Source of the DNA: Bin34 sp963422415
GTDB taxonomy: Bacteria > Chloroflexota > Anaerolineae > Caldilineales > Caldilineaceae
Direction of reading: 5' to 3'
DNA length: 64,000 nucleotides
Assembly (NCBI GenBank): GCA_963422415.1
Contig: OY729430.1
Coordinates: forward strand, 868,001 to 932,000
Shown here: positions 1-9,195 of the stretch, in pieces
Layout of the letters: each line of letters opens with the position of its first letter
How positions within the stretch are numbered: position 1 is the stretch's first letter
The notes under the pieces: generated by a model
Told to the model about the DNA's origin: nothing
Databases searched by the model: none
What the model saw: only the letters and a program-made list of their open reading frames with translations
Position numbers and translations under genes: made by a program

Positions 1-1842
1 CTGCGGTCGGCCCGAGTGAGTGTACCCGCGAATCTCCTGCCGCCAGGCCGCCAAATCGCCTTGCGCGTCCAGGGCCGCCGAAACATCCATGAGCATGGCC
101 GTGCCATACGGCTCGTAGATGTGCTCGTCTTCCCGGGTCCATAGGACCCGCACCGGCCGTGTCGGATAGCGCCGGGCCAGCAGGCAGGCGTCTAGGGCCA
201 CATCGTCTGCTCCGTTGTGTCCGTAGCATCCGGGGCCTTCCACGTGGATGACCCGCAGCTTGGCGCGCGGCCAGTGCAGGATCTGGGCCAAGGCATCTCG
301 CAAGGCGAATATCCCCTGACTGTGGGACCAGACCGTCAGCTGATCTCCCTCCCGCAGGGCAATGGCGCAGGAAGGTCCCAGCGCGGCATGCATCTGGTAT
401 GGACGCGCAAAGCGCGCCCGCACTTGATGGGGGTGGGACCATGGCTCCCGGGACGGAACGGGATGCGCCAAGGGCACGCCGTCCACTACCTGAAAGTCTT
501 GGGAATCCGCCTGATCCATGGCGGCATGGAGATGCCGGGTCCCCGGCAAGGTCTCGGGGGTCTCCCAGGTACAGGACGCGCCCAGCAGGGCCCCCGCGGC
601 GTGGACGTTGTCTTCGCGCGCGCTCACCACCGCCAGAAACTGTCCGTCTTCCACAATGTCGACCGGCTCCGGCAGCGGGTCCAGCGCGGAGGATTGATAC
701 CCCGTGCGTCGGGCGTGGGCGTAGGGGCCCCGGATCACCCGGGCGTGCAGCATTCCCGGCAGGTCCATGTCCTGCAGAAAACTGGCCTGCCCCTGCACCT
801 TGGCATGCAGGTCCAGCCGGGTCACGGGTTGTCCCACCAGCCGATATTGGCTGGGAGGCTTGGGCGCGATCACGCCCGAAGCCTGAACGCCCAAGGGCTG
901 GCCTTGCAGCAACTCCCAGTAGCTGGTCTGCTGGTGGCTGGCCTCGTGCGTGATCCGGCCTTCCTGCACCGTCAGGTTCTCCCACGACACATTCCACTCC
1001 TCGGCGGCCAACAGCAGCAGATGGTGGCGCGCCTCTGCGGCGGCCTGACGCAGAGCGCCCCCAGAGACCTCCAGTGACATGCTGCCGGCCGTGGCGCCTT
1101 CGTCTGGCGGGCGGGCCGTGTCGGCCGTGTGAATGCGCACTTGATCCAGCCGCACATCCAGCTCTTCGGCCACCACCTGCGACAGCGCGGTGACGATGCC
1201 TTGGCCCAGTTCCACCTTGCCGGTGAAAAAATTCACGATGCCCTCGTCGTGGAAGTGCATCCAGTCGTCTAGGTCGGGGTGTCTCTGCAAGGACTGGGGA
1301 AGCGGCCGCGGTGGGGACTCCGGTATGGGCGGGGACGGCTCCTTAGGTTCGATCAACTCGTACACGGCCCCGTCCGGAATCTGGCCTGCGGCCCTTTGGA
1401 TGGCTCGCACGACGCGCGGATACACCCCGCAGCGACAGAGATTGCGCTGCAGGGCTGCGTGGATGTCCGCCAGGGAGGGGTGGGGGTTTTGATGCAGCAG
1501 TGCGGTACCGGCCGTGAGCATTCCGGCCACACAGTATCCGCATTGAATCGCCTGCTCCTGGACAAAGGCTTCCTGCAGGGGGCTGAGTCGGCCTGCGGTA
1601 GCCAGCCCTTCGACCGTGACCAGATCCTTGCCGACAGCCTCCTGCACCTGCATGCGGCAGGAGGGCAGGGCTTCACCATCCAGGATGACACGACAGGCTC
1701 CACATTGCTCGAGGCCGCAGGCGTCCTTGGCTCCCTTGAGATGCAGATCCTCCCGCAGCGCCTGCAGCAGGGAAGTGCGCGGCATGGCCTCGATCGTGCA
1801 GGTCTGGCCGTTGACGGTCAGATCCAAGGGTTGGCGGTCCAT
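1..1842 (-). CDS. Fused 2Fe-2S / molybdopterin dehydrogenase (xanthine dehydrogenase family), 3' end outside window
   Basis: The frame is open for 614 codons from the ATG at 1842 to the window edge, so the C-terminus is missing. Residues 1-150 form a CoxS-type module: a plant-ferredoxin cluster (C42, C47, C50, C62) and a helical cluster (C101, C104, C136, C138). After a Pro-rich linker (about 160-185) the molybdopterin (CoxL-like) part begins, with GKVELGQG and later GCYGHNGADD. There is no FAD domain between them, as in isoquinoline 1-oxidoreductase-type enzymes that pass electrons to cytochrome rather than NAD; the acceptor is inference. An in-frame GTG lies two codons upstream. The upstream NHL gene ends 27 bp before the ATG, so the two are probably cotranscribed. 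Substrate unknown: probably a purine, N-heterocycle or aldehyde. Confidence 0.88.
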   Translation of the reverse strand, partial: MDRQPLDLTVNGQTCTIEAMPRTSLLQALREDLHLKGAKDACGLEQCGACRVILDGEALPSCRMQVQEAVGKDLVTVEGLATAGRLSPLQEAFVQEQAIQCGYCVAGMLTAGTALLHQNPHPSLADIHAALQRNLCRCGVYPRVVRAIQRAAGQIPDGAVYELIEPKEPSPPIPESPPRPLPQSLQRHPDLDDWMHFHDEGIVNFFTGKVELGQGIVTALSQVVAEELDVRLDQVRIHTADTARPPDEGATAGSMSLEVSGGALRQAAAEARHHLLLLAAEEWNVSWENLTVQEGRITHEASHQQTSYWELLQGQPLGVQASGVIAPKPPSQYRLVGQPVTRLDLHAKVQGQASFLQDMDLPGMLHARVIRGPYAHARRTGYQSSALDPLPEPVDIVEDGQFLAVVSAREDNVHAAGALLGASCTWETPETLPGTRHLHAAMDQADSQDFQVVDGVPLAHPVPSREPWSHPHQVRARFARPYQMHAALGPSCAIALREGDQLTVWSHSQGIFALRDALAQILHWPRAKLRVIHVEGPGCYGHNGADDVALDACLLARRYPTRPVRVLWTREDEHIYEPYGTAMLMDVSAALDAQGDLAAWRQEIRGYTHSGRPQ

Positions 1843-1869
1843 GTCCACGGAGATTCTTGGCGTCGGGAT

Positions 1870-2733
1870 CTACTGACGAATGAATTTCTGCAAGCGTCCG
1901 TCGGCTTGCACTTCGCCCACATACAGGTCACCCTGCGAGTCGGCCCAGATACCGTGAGGGAAGGCCAGGAATTCCCCCGGTCTCCGACTTGCCTGGCGGC
2001 CTCCCCACTGGGACAGCAATTGCTGGTCAAAGGAGTAGATGCTGATCTGCTGCTCCAGTTCCGCAATGTAGACCACATCTTCATGCGGGTGGAAGTAGAT
2101 GGTGTCCGGTTTGGCCAGATCCTGCCACTGGGTCAGGAAGTTGCCCTCCAGATCGAAAATCTGGATACGGCGATTTTCGCGATCGCACACCCAGACCCGC
2201 TCGTATCGATCGATGCGGACACAGTGGGACAACGAGAACTGGCCTGGTTGATCCCCCCAGCCGCCCCAGGAATGCAGGAGCTCTCCCGTGCTGGAATACC
2301 GATGCACCCGTGCGTTGCCGTACCCGTCCGAGATGTACAAATCCCCGTTGGGCGCGATGTCCAGATCCGTGGGCAAATTGAAGGGCGCTCCGTCCTGCTG
2401 CCCTGGGGCGCCGGGCGTCCCGATGGTCAGCAAGAGCGTCCCGTCGCTGGTGAACTTGCGGACACAATGCGTATTGCGCTCGGTACAGTAGATGAAGTCG
2501 TGTTGGTCGATGTAGATCCCGTGGGCATCCGCCAGCACGCCTTCGCCCCAAGAAGTCAGGAATTTGCCTTCGCGGTCAAACACCGCCATGGGATGTTCAG
2601 AGCGGGAATAGACATAGACTCGATCCAGTGAATCACAGGCGACGGCCGGGATCCAGCCAAAGCTGTAGTCCTGCGGGGGCTGCAACCAGCCTTCCTGCAC
2701 TTCATACCGGTAGTCTCCGTAACCATATGTCAT
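1870..2733 (-). CDS. NHL-repeat beta-propeller protein
   Basis: 287 residues from ATG 2733, chosen because AGAGAGG sits just upstream and because the frame further upstream has no family similarity. The protein consists of about six NHL blades with the recurring pattern PxGIxxD..G.(I/V)Y..D, for example DAHGIYID, LPTDLDIAPNGDLYISD and FPHGIWADSQGDLYVGE. It has no signal peptide, so it is probably cytoplasmic or a scaffold. It lies directly upstream of the fused molybdenum dehydrogenase in the same direction, so the two may work together. NHL propellers of this type are annotated variously as peptidyl-alpha-hydroxyglycine lyase-like or 6-bladed propellers; catalysis cannot be inferred. Confidence 0.85.
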   Translation of the reverse strand: MTYGYGDYRYEVQEGWLQPPQDYSFGWIPAVACDSLDRVYVYSRSEHPMAVFDREGKFLTSWGEGVLADAHGIYIDQHDFIYCTERNTHCVRKFTSDGTLLLTIGTPGAPGQQDGAPFNLPTDLDIAPNGDLYISDGYGNARVHRYSSTGELLHSWGGWGDQPGQFSLSHCVRIDRYERVWVCDRENRRIQIFDLEGNFLTQWQDLAKPDTIYFHPHEDVVYIAELEQQISIYSFDQQLLSQWGGRQASRRPGEFLAFPHGIWADSQGDLYVGEVQADGRLQKFIRQ

Positions 2734-2992
2734 GGCTGCCTCTCTAGGTATTGTGGAGGGAAATCCGGCAGGATGACGTGGGCCGGAGTTCCTGGTTTTC
2801 CTGGGTGGACGACAAGGGTATTGTAGGCGAGAGGACCGCGTCTGACCTACCACGATGCCGCATGGACTTCTTGTTCATTCATCTTGGCCGGAAACGCCGG
2901 GATGATCGCGCACCATGGAGGGCCCATCGGATTCTCCAATGGGCCCTCATGCGCCGATTGCGCTCGTTTGGAGATCGGGACCAATCCTGCGG

Positions 2993-3433
2993 CTAGGGCG
3001 TCCAGTCCACTTCGTCGCCTACCTGGATCCGCCCCCCGTCCAGGACATCGCCCCAGACTCCGCCGCGCCACATGAGGGCCATCTTCGTGCGCAGTCCGTC
3101 GCAGGCCCGATCCATCATATGGCAGGGTTGGGTTTCTCCGCGCACCTTGATGCGGACAGGGCCCACCTGCAGCACCTTGGACGCCGTGTCCAGCAACTGC
3201 ACTCCGCTGATCATCAGATTGGCCCGCCGCACCGACGGGTCTAGATCCTGTCCCATCTGCGAACACAACAGTTCCCAGGTTTCCTTTTCAATAAGGGTGA
3301 TCTGTCGGCCGCGACCGAAGTCCGCGTTGTCCTTGATGCCCTGCCCCTGCACTAGGGAAGCGGTCGAGACCTTCTGCATGGGGCCGCCCTGGGCCGTCTT
3401 GAGCCAGATGCCTTCCAGTTTGCCTGCGGCCAT
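2993..3433 (-). CDS. MOSC domain protein
   Basis: 146 residues, a single MOSC (molybdenum cofactor sulfurase C-terminal) domain. The segment RGETQPCHMMD holds the conserved cysteine (about residue 103) that in this family is proposed to carry or deliver sulfur to molybdenum cofactor enzymes. Stand-alone MOSC proteins such as YiiM handle N-hydroxylated compounds or molybdenum cofactor ligands. A molybdopterin dehydrogenase of the cofactor-sulfuration class lies 1.1 kb downstream on the same strand, which fits a role in maturing it. Start ATG 3433 has an AAGG-type ribosome binding site. Confidence 0.85.
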   Translation of the reverse strand: MAAGKLEGIWLKTAQGGPMQKVSTASLVQGQGIKDNADFGRGRQITLIEKETWELLCSQMGQDLDPSVRRANLMISGVQLLDTASKVLQVGPVRIKVRGETQPCHMMDRACDGLRTKMALMWRGGVWGDVLDGGRIQVGDEVDWTP

Positions 3434-3487
3434 TTCGTGTCTGCCTTGTTGTCGTTCCTTCCTGGCGAACGCCCCAAAGGGGGCCGC

Positions 3488-4474
3488 TCAGGCGGCCCAT
3501 TCTAGCATTATGCCGAGTGTGGACAGCCGGGCAGCCTTGAGTTCCGCATAGGCCGCGGGCGCGTCTTCCCACGAGAACGTATGGGAGACAAGGGAATCCA
3601 CCTGCAGCCGGCCGGTGGCCAAACAGCGCAGGGCCAGCGCTTCATCCTCCCACAGGGGCCACAAGCCTGGTCTGCGATCCTGTGCGGGCCGCACGGAATT
3701 GTGGGCTCCAATCAAGGTCAGGCCGGTCTTGTGCACGTCCCGGTAGAAATTGACATCCGGCGTGTTGCCGCGGGTGCTGCCCAGCAATATCAGCCGACCG
3801 CAGGGTGCAATGATGTCGAAGGCGGAAGTCACGGCCGCGGGATAACCGGTGGCATCCACCACCACCTGCGGCTTGGAGCCGCTACACAACTTCTGGATCT
3901 GGACTATGTAGTCTCCGGTCATGGGCAGGGCCGCGTCCGCGCCCAGTCGCTCTGCCAAGGGCAGGCGCGTGTCCTGCACATCCAGGGTCAGGGCGGGCAG
4001 GGCGCCATTGAGGCGGGCCCACTGCAGGGCCAGCAGTCCCACGATGCCGGCGCCCAATATGGCCACGCCTTCTCCCAGCTCGATACGCGCCTTGCGTATG
4101 CCCTGCAGGGCGATGGCGCCCAGATGGAAAAAGGTGGCGGAGCGGCTGTCCAGATTGTCGGGCAGCAAGTGGCACCGGGCGGCCGCCACGGCCGCCAACC
4201 TCTGATGCTGGATGGGAGTGGCGACGCGTTGGCCGACCTGCCAAGCGTGCGTATCGGCGCCGCACTCGACAATTTCCGCGACCGCGCTGTAGCCCGCGCC
4301 CATGGGATATTGTTGGCTGGTGTTTTCCATGCCCATGAGAAATGCCCTCTCCGTGCCGGGACTGATCAGGGAATGGAGGGTGCGGACAAGAAGCTGATCC
4401 GGTCGACAGAGGGGTAGGGCGGTGGGCGTCAGTTCCACCTTCCCGGGCGCTGCAAATCGTACTTGGGTGTTCAT
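3488..4474 (-). CDS. MDR-superfamily dehydrogenase, probably zinc-independent
   Basis: 328 residues from ATG 4474, preceded by AAGGA about 8 nt upstream. The N-terminal GroES-like fold carries LISPGTER where zinc enzymes have GxCGSD, and no four-cysteine structural zinc lobe is present. The Rossmann part has GAGIVGLLAL, and the C-terminus is typical of medium-chain dehydrogenases (DAPAAYAEL). This matches the 'zinc-binding alcohol dehydrogenase' group that often accompanies Gfo/Idh oxidoreductases in sugar or polyol clusters. Substrate unknown. The frame happens to stay open antisense through the next gene, but the coding similarity stops at this ATG. Confidence 0.85.
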   Translation of the reverse strand: MNTQVRFAAPGKVELTPTALPLCRPDQLLVRTLHSLISPGTERAFLMGMENTSQQYPMGAGYSAVAEIVECGADTHAWQVGQRVATPIQHQRLAAVAAARCHLLPDNLDSRSATFFHLGAIALQGIRKARIELGEGVAILGAGIVGLLALQWARLNGALPALTLDVQDTRLPLAERLGADAALPMTGDYIVQIQKLCSGSKPQVVVDATGYPAAVTSAFDIIAPCGRLILLGSTRGNTPDVNFYRDVHKTGLTLIGAHNSVRPAQDRRPGLWPLWEDEALALRCLATGRLQVDSLVSHTFSWEDAPAAYAELKAARLSTLGIMLEWAA

Positions 4475-4642
4475 TCCGATTTTCCTTGAGGCTGGATCTT
4501 GACTGTCGCCAACGTCGTTATGGGATACTGCACGCGCCAAGACCTGATTCCATCGGTGCACGGTGCAGTCGGTCAGTTGCCGCCGTGTCCTGACGCTGCC
4601 TTGACACGTCTGAATTCTATCCTTGCCACACGCTGTCGCCTG

Positions 4643-6241
4643 ATGGCCGCGCCCGTCTTTGATCATCGCTACGTGCGTCGCACCCGTGAGATGCTGTTCC
4701 AGCTGTCTCTGGTGACACTGGTCGGAGTGCTGGTGCGCTTTTCCGGTCTGGCACAACACGCCATCCACTTGGACGAAGCCATCAGCGTGGAGTTCGTCAC
4801 GCGCAATTCCCTGCCGGAACTGGCGGCCTTTGTTCGGCAATGGGACGTACATCCACCCCTCTACTACCAGACGCTGTTGCTTTGGACCAGGGTTCTGGGC
4901 ACGGATCTCGTGGATCTGCGTCTGCTTTCGGCATTGCTGGGGGCATTGACCGTGCCTGCCGTCTATGTGTTCACATTGCTGCTGACCCGCCGCCGCACCG
5001 CATTTTTGGCCGCGCTGCTCTTTGCTCTGTCGCCCTTCCAACTGCAAGTGGCCCAGGACACCCGCATGTATGCGCTGCTCACTTTCTGGGCGGTACTGGC
5101 CGGCATTTGCCTGGTCAGCGTTCTGAAGCAGGCGGAACTGGAGGACGCGCGGCCCTTCTGGTGGGGCATGGTCCTGCTGCAAGGTCTGGCCTTGCACACC
5201 CATAGCGCGGGCGGCCTGTATCTGACCGTCTCCTTCAATGCCGCCCTGTTGTGGTTGCTGTGGCGGCGGCGGAGTCTGACATGCACGGAGTTTCCCGGGG
5301 TCGGCAGTCGGGGTCTGGGATTCAACTGGGGCGTCTCCCAAGTCATGGTATTCCTGTTGTGGCTGCCTGGGTTTGGATCCTTTCTGACCCAGGCCCGGCG
5401 GGTGGGGGAGGAATTTTGGATTCAGCCCACGGGCGGCTGGGAAATCTGGAGCGCGATCTCGCGCATGGCCTTCGCCTATCTGCCGATCTCGCAACAGGCA
5501 TTGGCGGCACCTGTGGCCATTCTGCTGCTTCTGGCCGTGTTGGGCGTGGTGCGGATGCGGCGGTGGCCGGTACCGTTGACATTGGCCGCGGCGATGTTTC
5601 TGACCCCCATGGCCGTGGCCTTGAGCGTGGATTGGTTCCGGCCCCTGTGGCATGCCCGCAGCTTCAACTACATCTGTATTCCGCTGTATCTGCTCGCAGC
5701 GGCAGGGATAACCGGACCTCTGCAAAGTGCGCACAAGGAGGGCTCGGCCTTGGGTCCTGGGACAGGGTGGCAGGAGAGACTGCAACCGGCGGTCCAAGTG
5801 ACTCTGGTCATAGCCATGGCCCTGCTGCAGATCTGGGGCAATATAGAATATTACGCCCATGGAGAACGGGAAGCTTGGCGGGACGCCGCCGCCGCCGTGG
5901 CCCATCAGTCCGAGCCCGGGGACGCGGTGGTGTTTCAGGCGGGCTGGGTGCAGTTGCCCTTCATGTACCACTACAGCCGCATGCGGGGGCACACATTGAC
6001 GGAATGGCCCTGGCCCGAGGCCGTCTTCAGCGGCACGGTCGCGGAGCCGCGCATGACCCCAGAGAATGTACTGACGGCGCTGGCCCCGCTGGTGGACGGG
6101 GATCGGGTCTGGCTGGTCTACTCCCATGACTGGTACACGGACCCGGACGGACTTGCCCTCGCGGCTCTGGATCGGCAACGGCCTGTCCTGGGAGAATGGA
6201 GCTTCCGCAGCATTCGGGTATTTCTCTTCGGGCCTGCGTAG
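4643..6241 (+). CDS. GT39-like integral membrane glycosyltransferase
   Basis: 532 residues from ATG 4643. An in-frame TTG at 4499 would add 48 residues that look non-coding; no strong ribosome binding site decides between them. About ten hydrophobic helices are seen, the first at residues 18-36. The acidic pair in IHLDEAISVEF (D44 E45) sits in the first extracytoplasmic loop, where the PMT/ArnT superfamily binds its polyprenyl-phosphate sugar donor. A second hallmark, WDVHPPLYY, follows. The C-terminal 110 residues form a soluble extracytoplasmic domain. It probably transfers a sugar from a lipid carrier to lipid, glycan or protein on the outer face of the membrane; acceptor unknown. Confidence 0.85.
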   Translation: MAAPVFDHRYVRRTREMLFQLSLVTLVGVLVRFSGLAQHAIHLDEAISVEFVTRNSLPELAAFVRQWDVHPPLYYQTLLLWTRVLGTDLVDLRLLSALLGALTVPAVYVFTLLLTRRRTAFLAALLFALSPFQLQVAQDTRMYALLTFWAVLAGICLVSVLKQAELEDARPFWWGMVLLQGLALHTHSAGGLYLTVSFNAALLWLLWRRRSLTCTEFPGVGSRGLGFNWGVSQVMVFLLWLPGFGSFLTQARRVGEEFWIQPTGGWEIWSAISRMAFAYLPISQQALAAPVAILLLLAVLGVVRMRRWPVPLTLAAAMFLTPMAVALSVDWFRPLWHARSFNYICIPLYLLAAAGITGPLQSAHKEGSALGPGTGWQERLQPAVQVTLVIAMALLQIWGNIEYYAHGEREAWRDAAAAVAHQSEPGDAVVFQAGWVQLPFMYHYSRMRGHTLTEWPWPEAVFSGTVAEPRMTPENVLTALAPLVDGDRVWLVYSHDWYTDPDGLALAALDRQRPVLGEWSFRSIRVFLFGPA

Positions 6242-6311
6242 AATGTAGGCGGGGCATGGAGTTGTTCCCGTCCACCGTCGTGGGCTTCATCATCCGAGGC
6301 GCGTCGCTATC

Positions 6312-7094
6312 ATGTCATCGCAATCTGTACGGGAACAGTTCGGGGCCAATGCCCATTTCTATGTCACGCACGAAACGCATGCCAAGGGAGCCAGCCTGCA
6401 GCGTCTGGTGGAGGTGGTGCCTTTCGAGGCAAGTTGGCAGGTCTTGGACGTGGCTACGGGAGCTGGCCATACGGCCTTCGCTCTGGCTCCGCACGTGGCT
6501 GGGGTGATCGCCACGGACATTACGCCCGAAATGCTGGACCTGACTCAGGTCGGGGCGGCGGCACGCGGTCTGGGGAACATACAGGTGGACACCGCGGCCG
6601 CGGAGGATCTGGCGTATCCCGCTGCCCACTTTGATTGCATCACCTGTCGCATCGCCGCCCACCACTTCGAAAGCATTCCCCGCTTTCTGGTCGGGTGCGG
6701 ACGGATCCTGAAGCCTCAAGGATATCTGGTCATCATTGACAATGTCACTCCGGAAGGCGTGGCAGGAGACTTTGTCAACGCGTACGAGAAGTTGCGCGAT
6801 CCCAGCCACGGCCAGTGCCTGAGCGTGAATCAGTGGCGGGGCCTCTTGGCTGACCATGGATTTGCCGTGTCCCACCTTGAGATTCTGGGCAAGCGCTTGC
6901 AGTTCGACCCCTGGGCCAGTCGTCACGACGAAACCGTGCAGGGATATTTGCGGGCCTTGCTGGATTTGGCGCCCGGCCCGGTCCGCGGCTTTTTGCAGCC
7001 GCGCCGGGAAGACGGCCATCTGACCTTTGGACTGCAAGAGGGCTTTGTGGTGGCCCGCCAGCGGGCCGTGTCCCCCGCTGGCGGAAGACCGTGA
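6312..7094 (+). CDS. Class I SAM-dependent methyltransferase (UbiE/Methyltransf_11 type)
   Basis: 260 residues. Motif I is VLDVATGAGHTAFAL (residues about 45-59), followed by the acidic loop end ATDITPEML (motif II) and AHHFESIPRFL (motif IV region). A C-terminal cap region resembles small-molecule C- or O-methyltransferases. It has a paralogue at 26056-26829 on the other strand with the same architecture (VREQF start, DPSH segment). It lies in a run of same-strand genes upstream of two PhyH dioxygenases, which suggests a shared pathway of small-molecule modification; substrate unknown. Confidence 0.85.
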   Translation: MSSQSVREQFGANAHFYVTHETHAKGASLQRLVEVVPFEASWQVLDVATGAGHTAFALAPHVAGVIATDITPEMLDLTQVGAAARGLGNIQVDTAAAEDLAYPAAHFDCITCRIAAHHFESIPRFLVGCGRILKPQGYLVIIDNVTPEGVAGDFVNAYEKLRDPSHGQCLSVNQWRGLLADHGFAVSHLEILGKRLQFDPWASRHDETVQGYLRALLDLAPGPVRGFLQPRREDGHLTFGLQEGFVVARQRAVSPAGGRP

Positions 7095-7235
7095 TAGCAT
7101 TGGTCCAGCCGTGACTGCAGGCAATCTGGATCGGGTGGAATTCCCACGCGACATCGGGAATCTGGGCCGCGCGATCCCCTTTGCGGCGGCTGTCCATGTT
7201 CGATTTTGCAATGCGCTCAACGGAGACTTCCAGGA

Positions 7236-8084
7236 ATGGACGCTGAACTGACCCATGACCCCTCTGACATGGAGATCTATCTCTTCGACCTGCGCGGTTA
7301 TCTGCATTTGCCGGGCGCGCTGTCTCGGGAAGAGGTCGCCGAGCTGAATGCCACCCTTGATGCCCTGCCGCCCATCGGACAAGGGGATTGGTACGGCTAT
7401 ATTCACGGGCACAAATATGGAGAGACCGACGGCCTGAATTTGCAGCAGATCTACGAAGCCGGCGAACCGTTCGAGACGCTGATCGATCACCCTGCCTGGA
7501 TCGACAAGGTGCGGCACTTCGTGGGCGGGGCCGGCACCTTTGACTACAATCATGGGGATCTCTTCATCGACGAGAATTTCGCCAACTTCCGGGAGCCGGG
7601 AGAGGCGATCGGGCTGCACTCGGGCGGTCACACGGGCGTGAAACGCACCCAGTTCCGCTTCTTCAATGGCCAGTTTCACTGCGGCCAGATCAATATCCTG
7701 ATGGCCCTGACGGATATCGGGCCGGGCGACGGGGCCACCATGGTGGTGCCCGGCAGCCACAAGTCCCATTTCGCCCATCCGCAGTTCGAGAAGCACAAGA
7801 TGCAGAAGGACGCGTCGGTGGACGAGGTGGCAGGGGCCGTGGAGCTGTTCATGCAGGCCGGCGACGTGTTGCTCTTCGTGGATGCTCTGGCCCACGGATC
7901 TGCCAAGCGCGTCACTCCGGATTGCCGTCGCATTGTAGTGTACCGGTACGGTCCCTCCTGGGGCATGTTCCGGCACGGCTATGAGGCTTCCCCGGAACTG
8001 GTGGCTCGGTTGACCCCGGCTCGCCGCTCCATTGTGAAGCCGCACACGCTGCTGCCGCGCGAGCCGAATCTGCTGCACGCCTAG
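7236..8084 (+). CDS. Phytanoyl-CoA dioxygenase (PhyH) family protein, atypical metal site
   Basis: 282 residues from ATG 7236, with GGAG 11 nt upstream. The double-stranded beta-helix fold is recognisable from DIGPGDGATMVVPGSHK and the distal FVDALAHGSAKR, which supplies the second metal-binding His and the 2-oxoglutarate-binding Arg region. The first metal motif, normally HxD, reads GLHSGGH, so the Asp is not in its usual place. This variant (LHGG/LHSGG) is common among PhyH paralogues of uncultured marine bacteria. It may still bind iron differently. A canonical paralogue follows 145 bp downstream. Expected reaction if active: Fe(II)/2-oxoglutarate hydroxylation of an unknown substrate. Confidence 0.85.
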   Translation: MDAELTHDPSDMEIYLFDLRGYLHLPGALSREEVAELNATLDALPPIGQGDWYGYIHGHKYGETDGLNLQQIYEAGEPFETLIDHPAWIDKVRHFVGGAGTFDYNHGDLFIDENFANFREPGEAIGLHSGGHTGVKRTQFRFFNGQFHCGQINILMALTDIGPGDGATMVVPGSHKSHFAHPQFEKHKMQKDASVDEVAGAVELFMQAGDVLLFVDALAHGSAKRVTPDCRRIVVYRYGPSWGMFRHGYEASPELVARLTPARRSIVKPHTLLPREPNLLHA

Positions 8085-8228
8085 GCAACGCCCTGCCGCT
8101 GCAACGGCAACATCCCGGATCTGTGGCGTCGCGCTCGTCTCTGGAGGCCAACAGTCCATGCCCGTGCTGTGGGGATCCCTGCGGCAAGGGCGGTCCTGTA
8201 TCATTCGTGGAAATCAAGGAAAAGTTCC

Positions 8229-9041
8229 ATGAAACTGACTGCACAACAGATACGCTTTTTCGAAACATTCGGCTATGTGACGCTACCCGGTCTCATGGAG
8301 GCGGAAATCGACTGGATCATTGAGGATTTCGAAGACATTTTCGCCCATGGCGAACGACCTCACGACGGTACGCAACGTTCCTGTATCGTGCCGTTCATTG
8401 ACCAAAGGGAGAGGCTCTGTACCCTGATCGATCATCCGGCCATTCACGGCCTGATCACAAGCCTGTTGGGAGAGGACTTCAACTATCTGGGCGGCGACGG
8501 CAATTTCTATACAGGAGACACCCCCTGGCACAGCGATGGCCATCATGTGGTGGGCAAGTATCTGAAAGTGGCGTTCTACCTGGATCCCCTGACCGCGCAC
8601 ACGGGAAGCCTGCGGGCAATCCCTGGCACCCATGTCGTTGCACACAAGGAGTGGGAGGCCCGGCGCGCCCGTGACGCGGAGGATCTTTGGGGTGTATCCT
8701 CAGAGCAGGTCCCCCATGTCGCCTTGGAGACAAGGCCGGGAGACCTAGTGGCTTTCAACCACAACCTGATGCATGCCTCCTTTGGCGGAGACGCCTACAG
8801 ACGCATGTTTACGATCAACTGCTGTTCCCATTGCACCACCGACGCCGAGATTCAGGATCTTGAGGCCTTTGTAGCCTCTGGAGCTCGATTCTGGAAGGAA
8901 CAAATACATGGCGATCTGATGCGCAGTTCAGCCTCCCCACAGCGCATGAAGCACTTGAGGCAGGTCATGGCCCACGAATCTCATCTGCCTGCCTTGGCCG
9001 CCAAGGCCCGTGCCGAGATGACGGAACCGGCGCGGGGATAG
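8229..9041 (+). CDS. Phytanoyl-CoA dioxygenase family hydroxylase
   Basis: 270 residues from ATG 8229, with AAGGA 9 nt upstream. The Fe(II) triad is intact: H101 and D103 (WHSDGH) and distal H182 (NLMHASFGG), followed by R191 for 2-oxoglutarate. IPGTHV before the distal strand is the usual family turn. It follows the atypical PhyH gene at 7236 on the same strand. Members hydroxylate fatty acyl-CoAs, ectoine or natural products; the substrate here cannot be deduced. Confidence 0.9.
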   Translation: MKLTAQQIRFFETFGYVTLPGLMEAEIDWIIEDFEDIFAHGERPHDGTQRSCIVPFIDQRERLCTLIDHPAIHGLITSLLGEDFNYLGGDGNFYTGDTPWHSDGHHVVGKYLKVAFYLDPLTAHTGSLRAIPGTHVVAHKEWEARRARDAEDLWGVSSEQVPHVALETRPGDLVAFNHNLMHASFGGDAYRRMFTINCCSHCTTDAEIQDLEAFVASGARFWKEQIHGDLMRSSASPQRMKHLRQVMAHESHLPALAAKARAEMTEPARG

Positions 9042-9167
9042 AGCCCCAGAGCCCCTGCCTGCGCTGGGAATGCGAACCGGCTCTGACCTCGAGTCACGCG
9101 GCCAAGGAACGGGCGTGCGAGAGCCTAGGGGCGGAATTGGCCCGGTCCCGTACGCGGCGCGGTACCT

Positions 9168-9181
9168 TGCCCTTCGGGGCA
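9168..9181. terminator. Small UUCG hairpin between convergent genes
   Basis: TGCCC-TTCG-GGGCA forms a 5-bp stem with a stable UUCG tetraloop in the 154-bp gap between the convergent PhyH (ends 9041) and SMP-30 (ends 9196) genes. There is no T-run, so a termination role is inference. Confidence 0.35.
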
Positions 9182-9195
9182 CCGGAACTCTCGGG

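Noticed and set aside
217..2631. Long plus-strand frames opposite the molybdenum dehydrogenase and NHL genes
   Set aside because: The minus strand carries both iron-sulfur cluster motifs and NHL repeats; plus-strand products have no family features.
3488..6178. A single 896-codon minus-strand frame spanning the dehydrogenase and the glycosyltransferase
   Set aside because: Only the part from ATG 4474 matches the MDR family; the rest is Gln/Arg/His/Pro-rich antisense of the clearly coding membrane protein at 4643-6241.
6315..8204. 629-codon minus-strand frame
   Set aside because: Antisense shadow of the methyltransferase and PhyH genes, whose motifs are on the plus strand.
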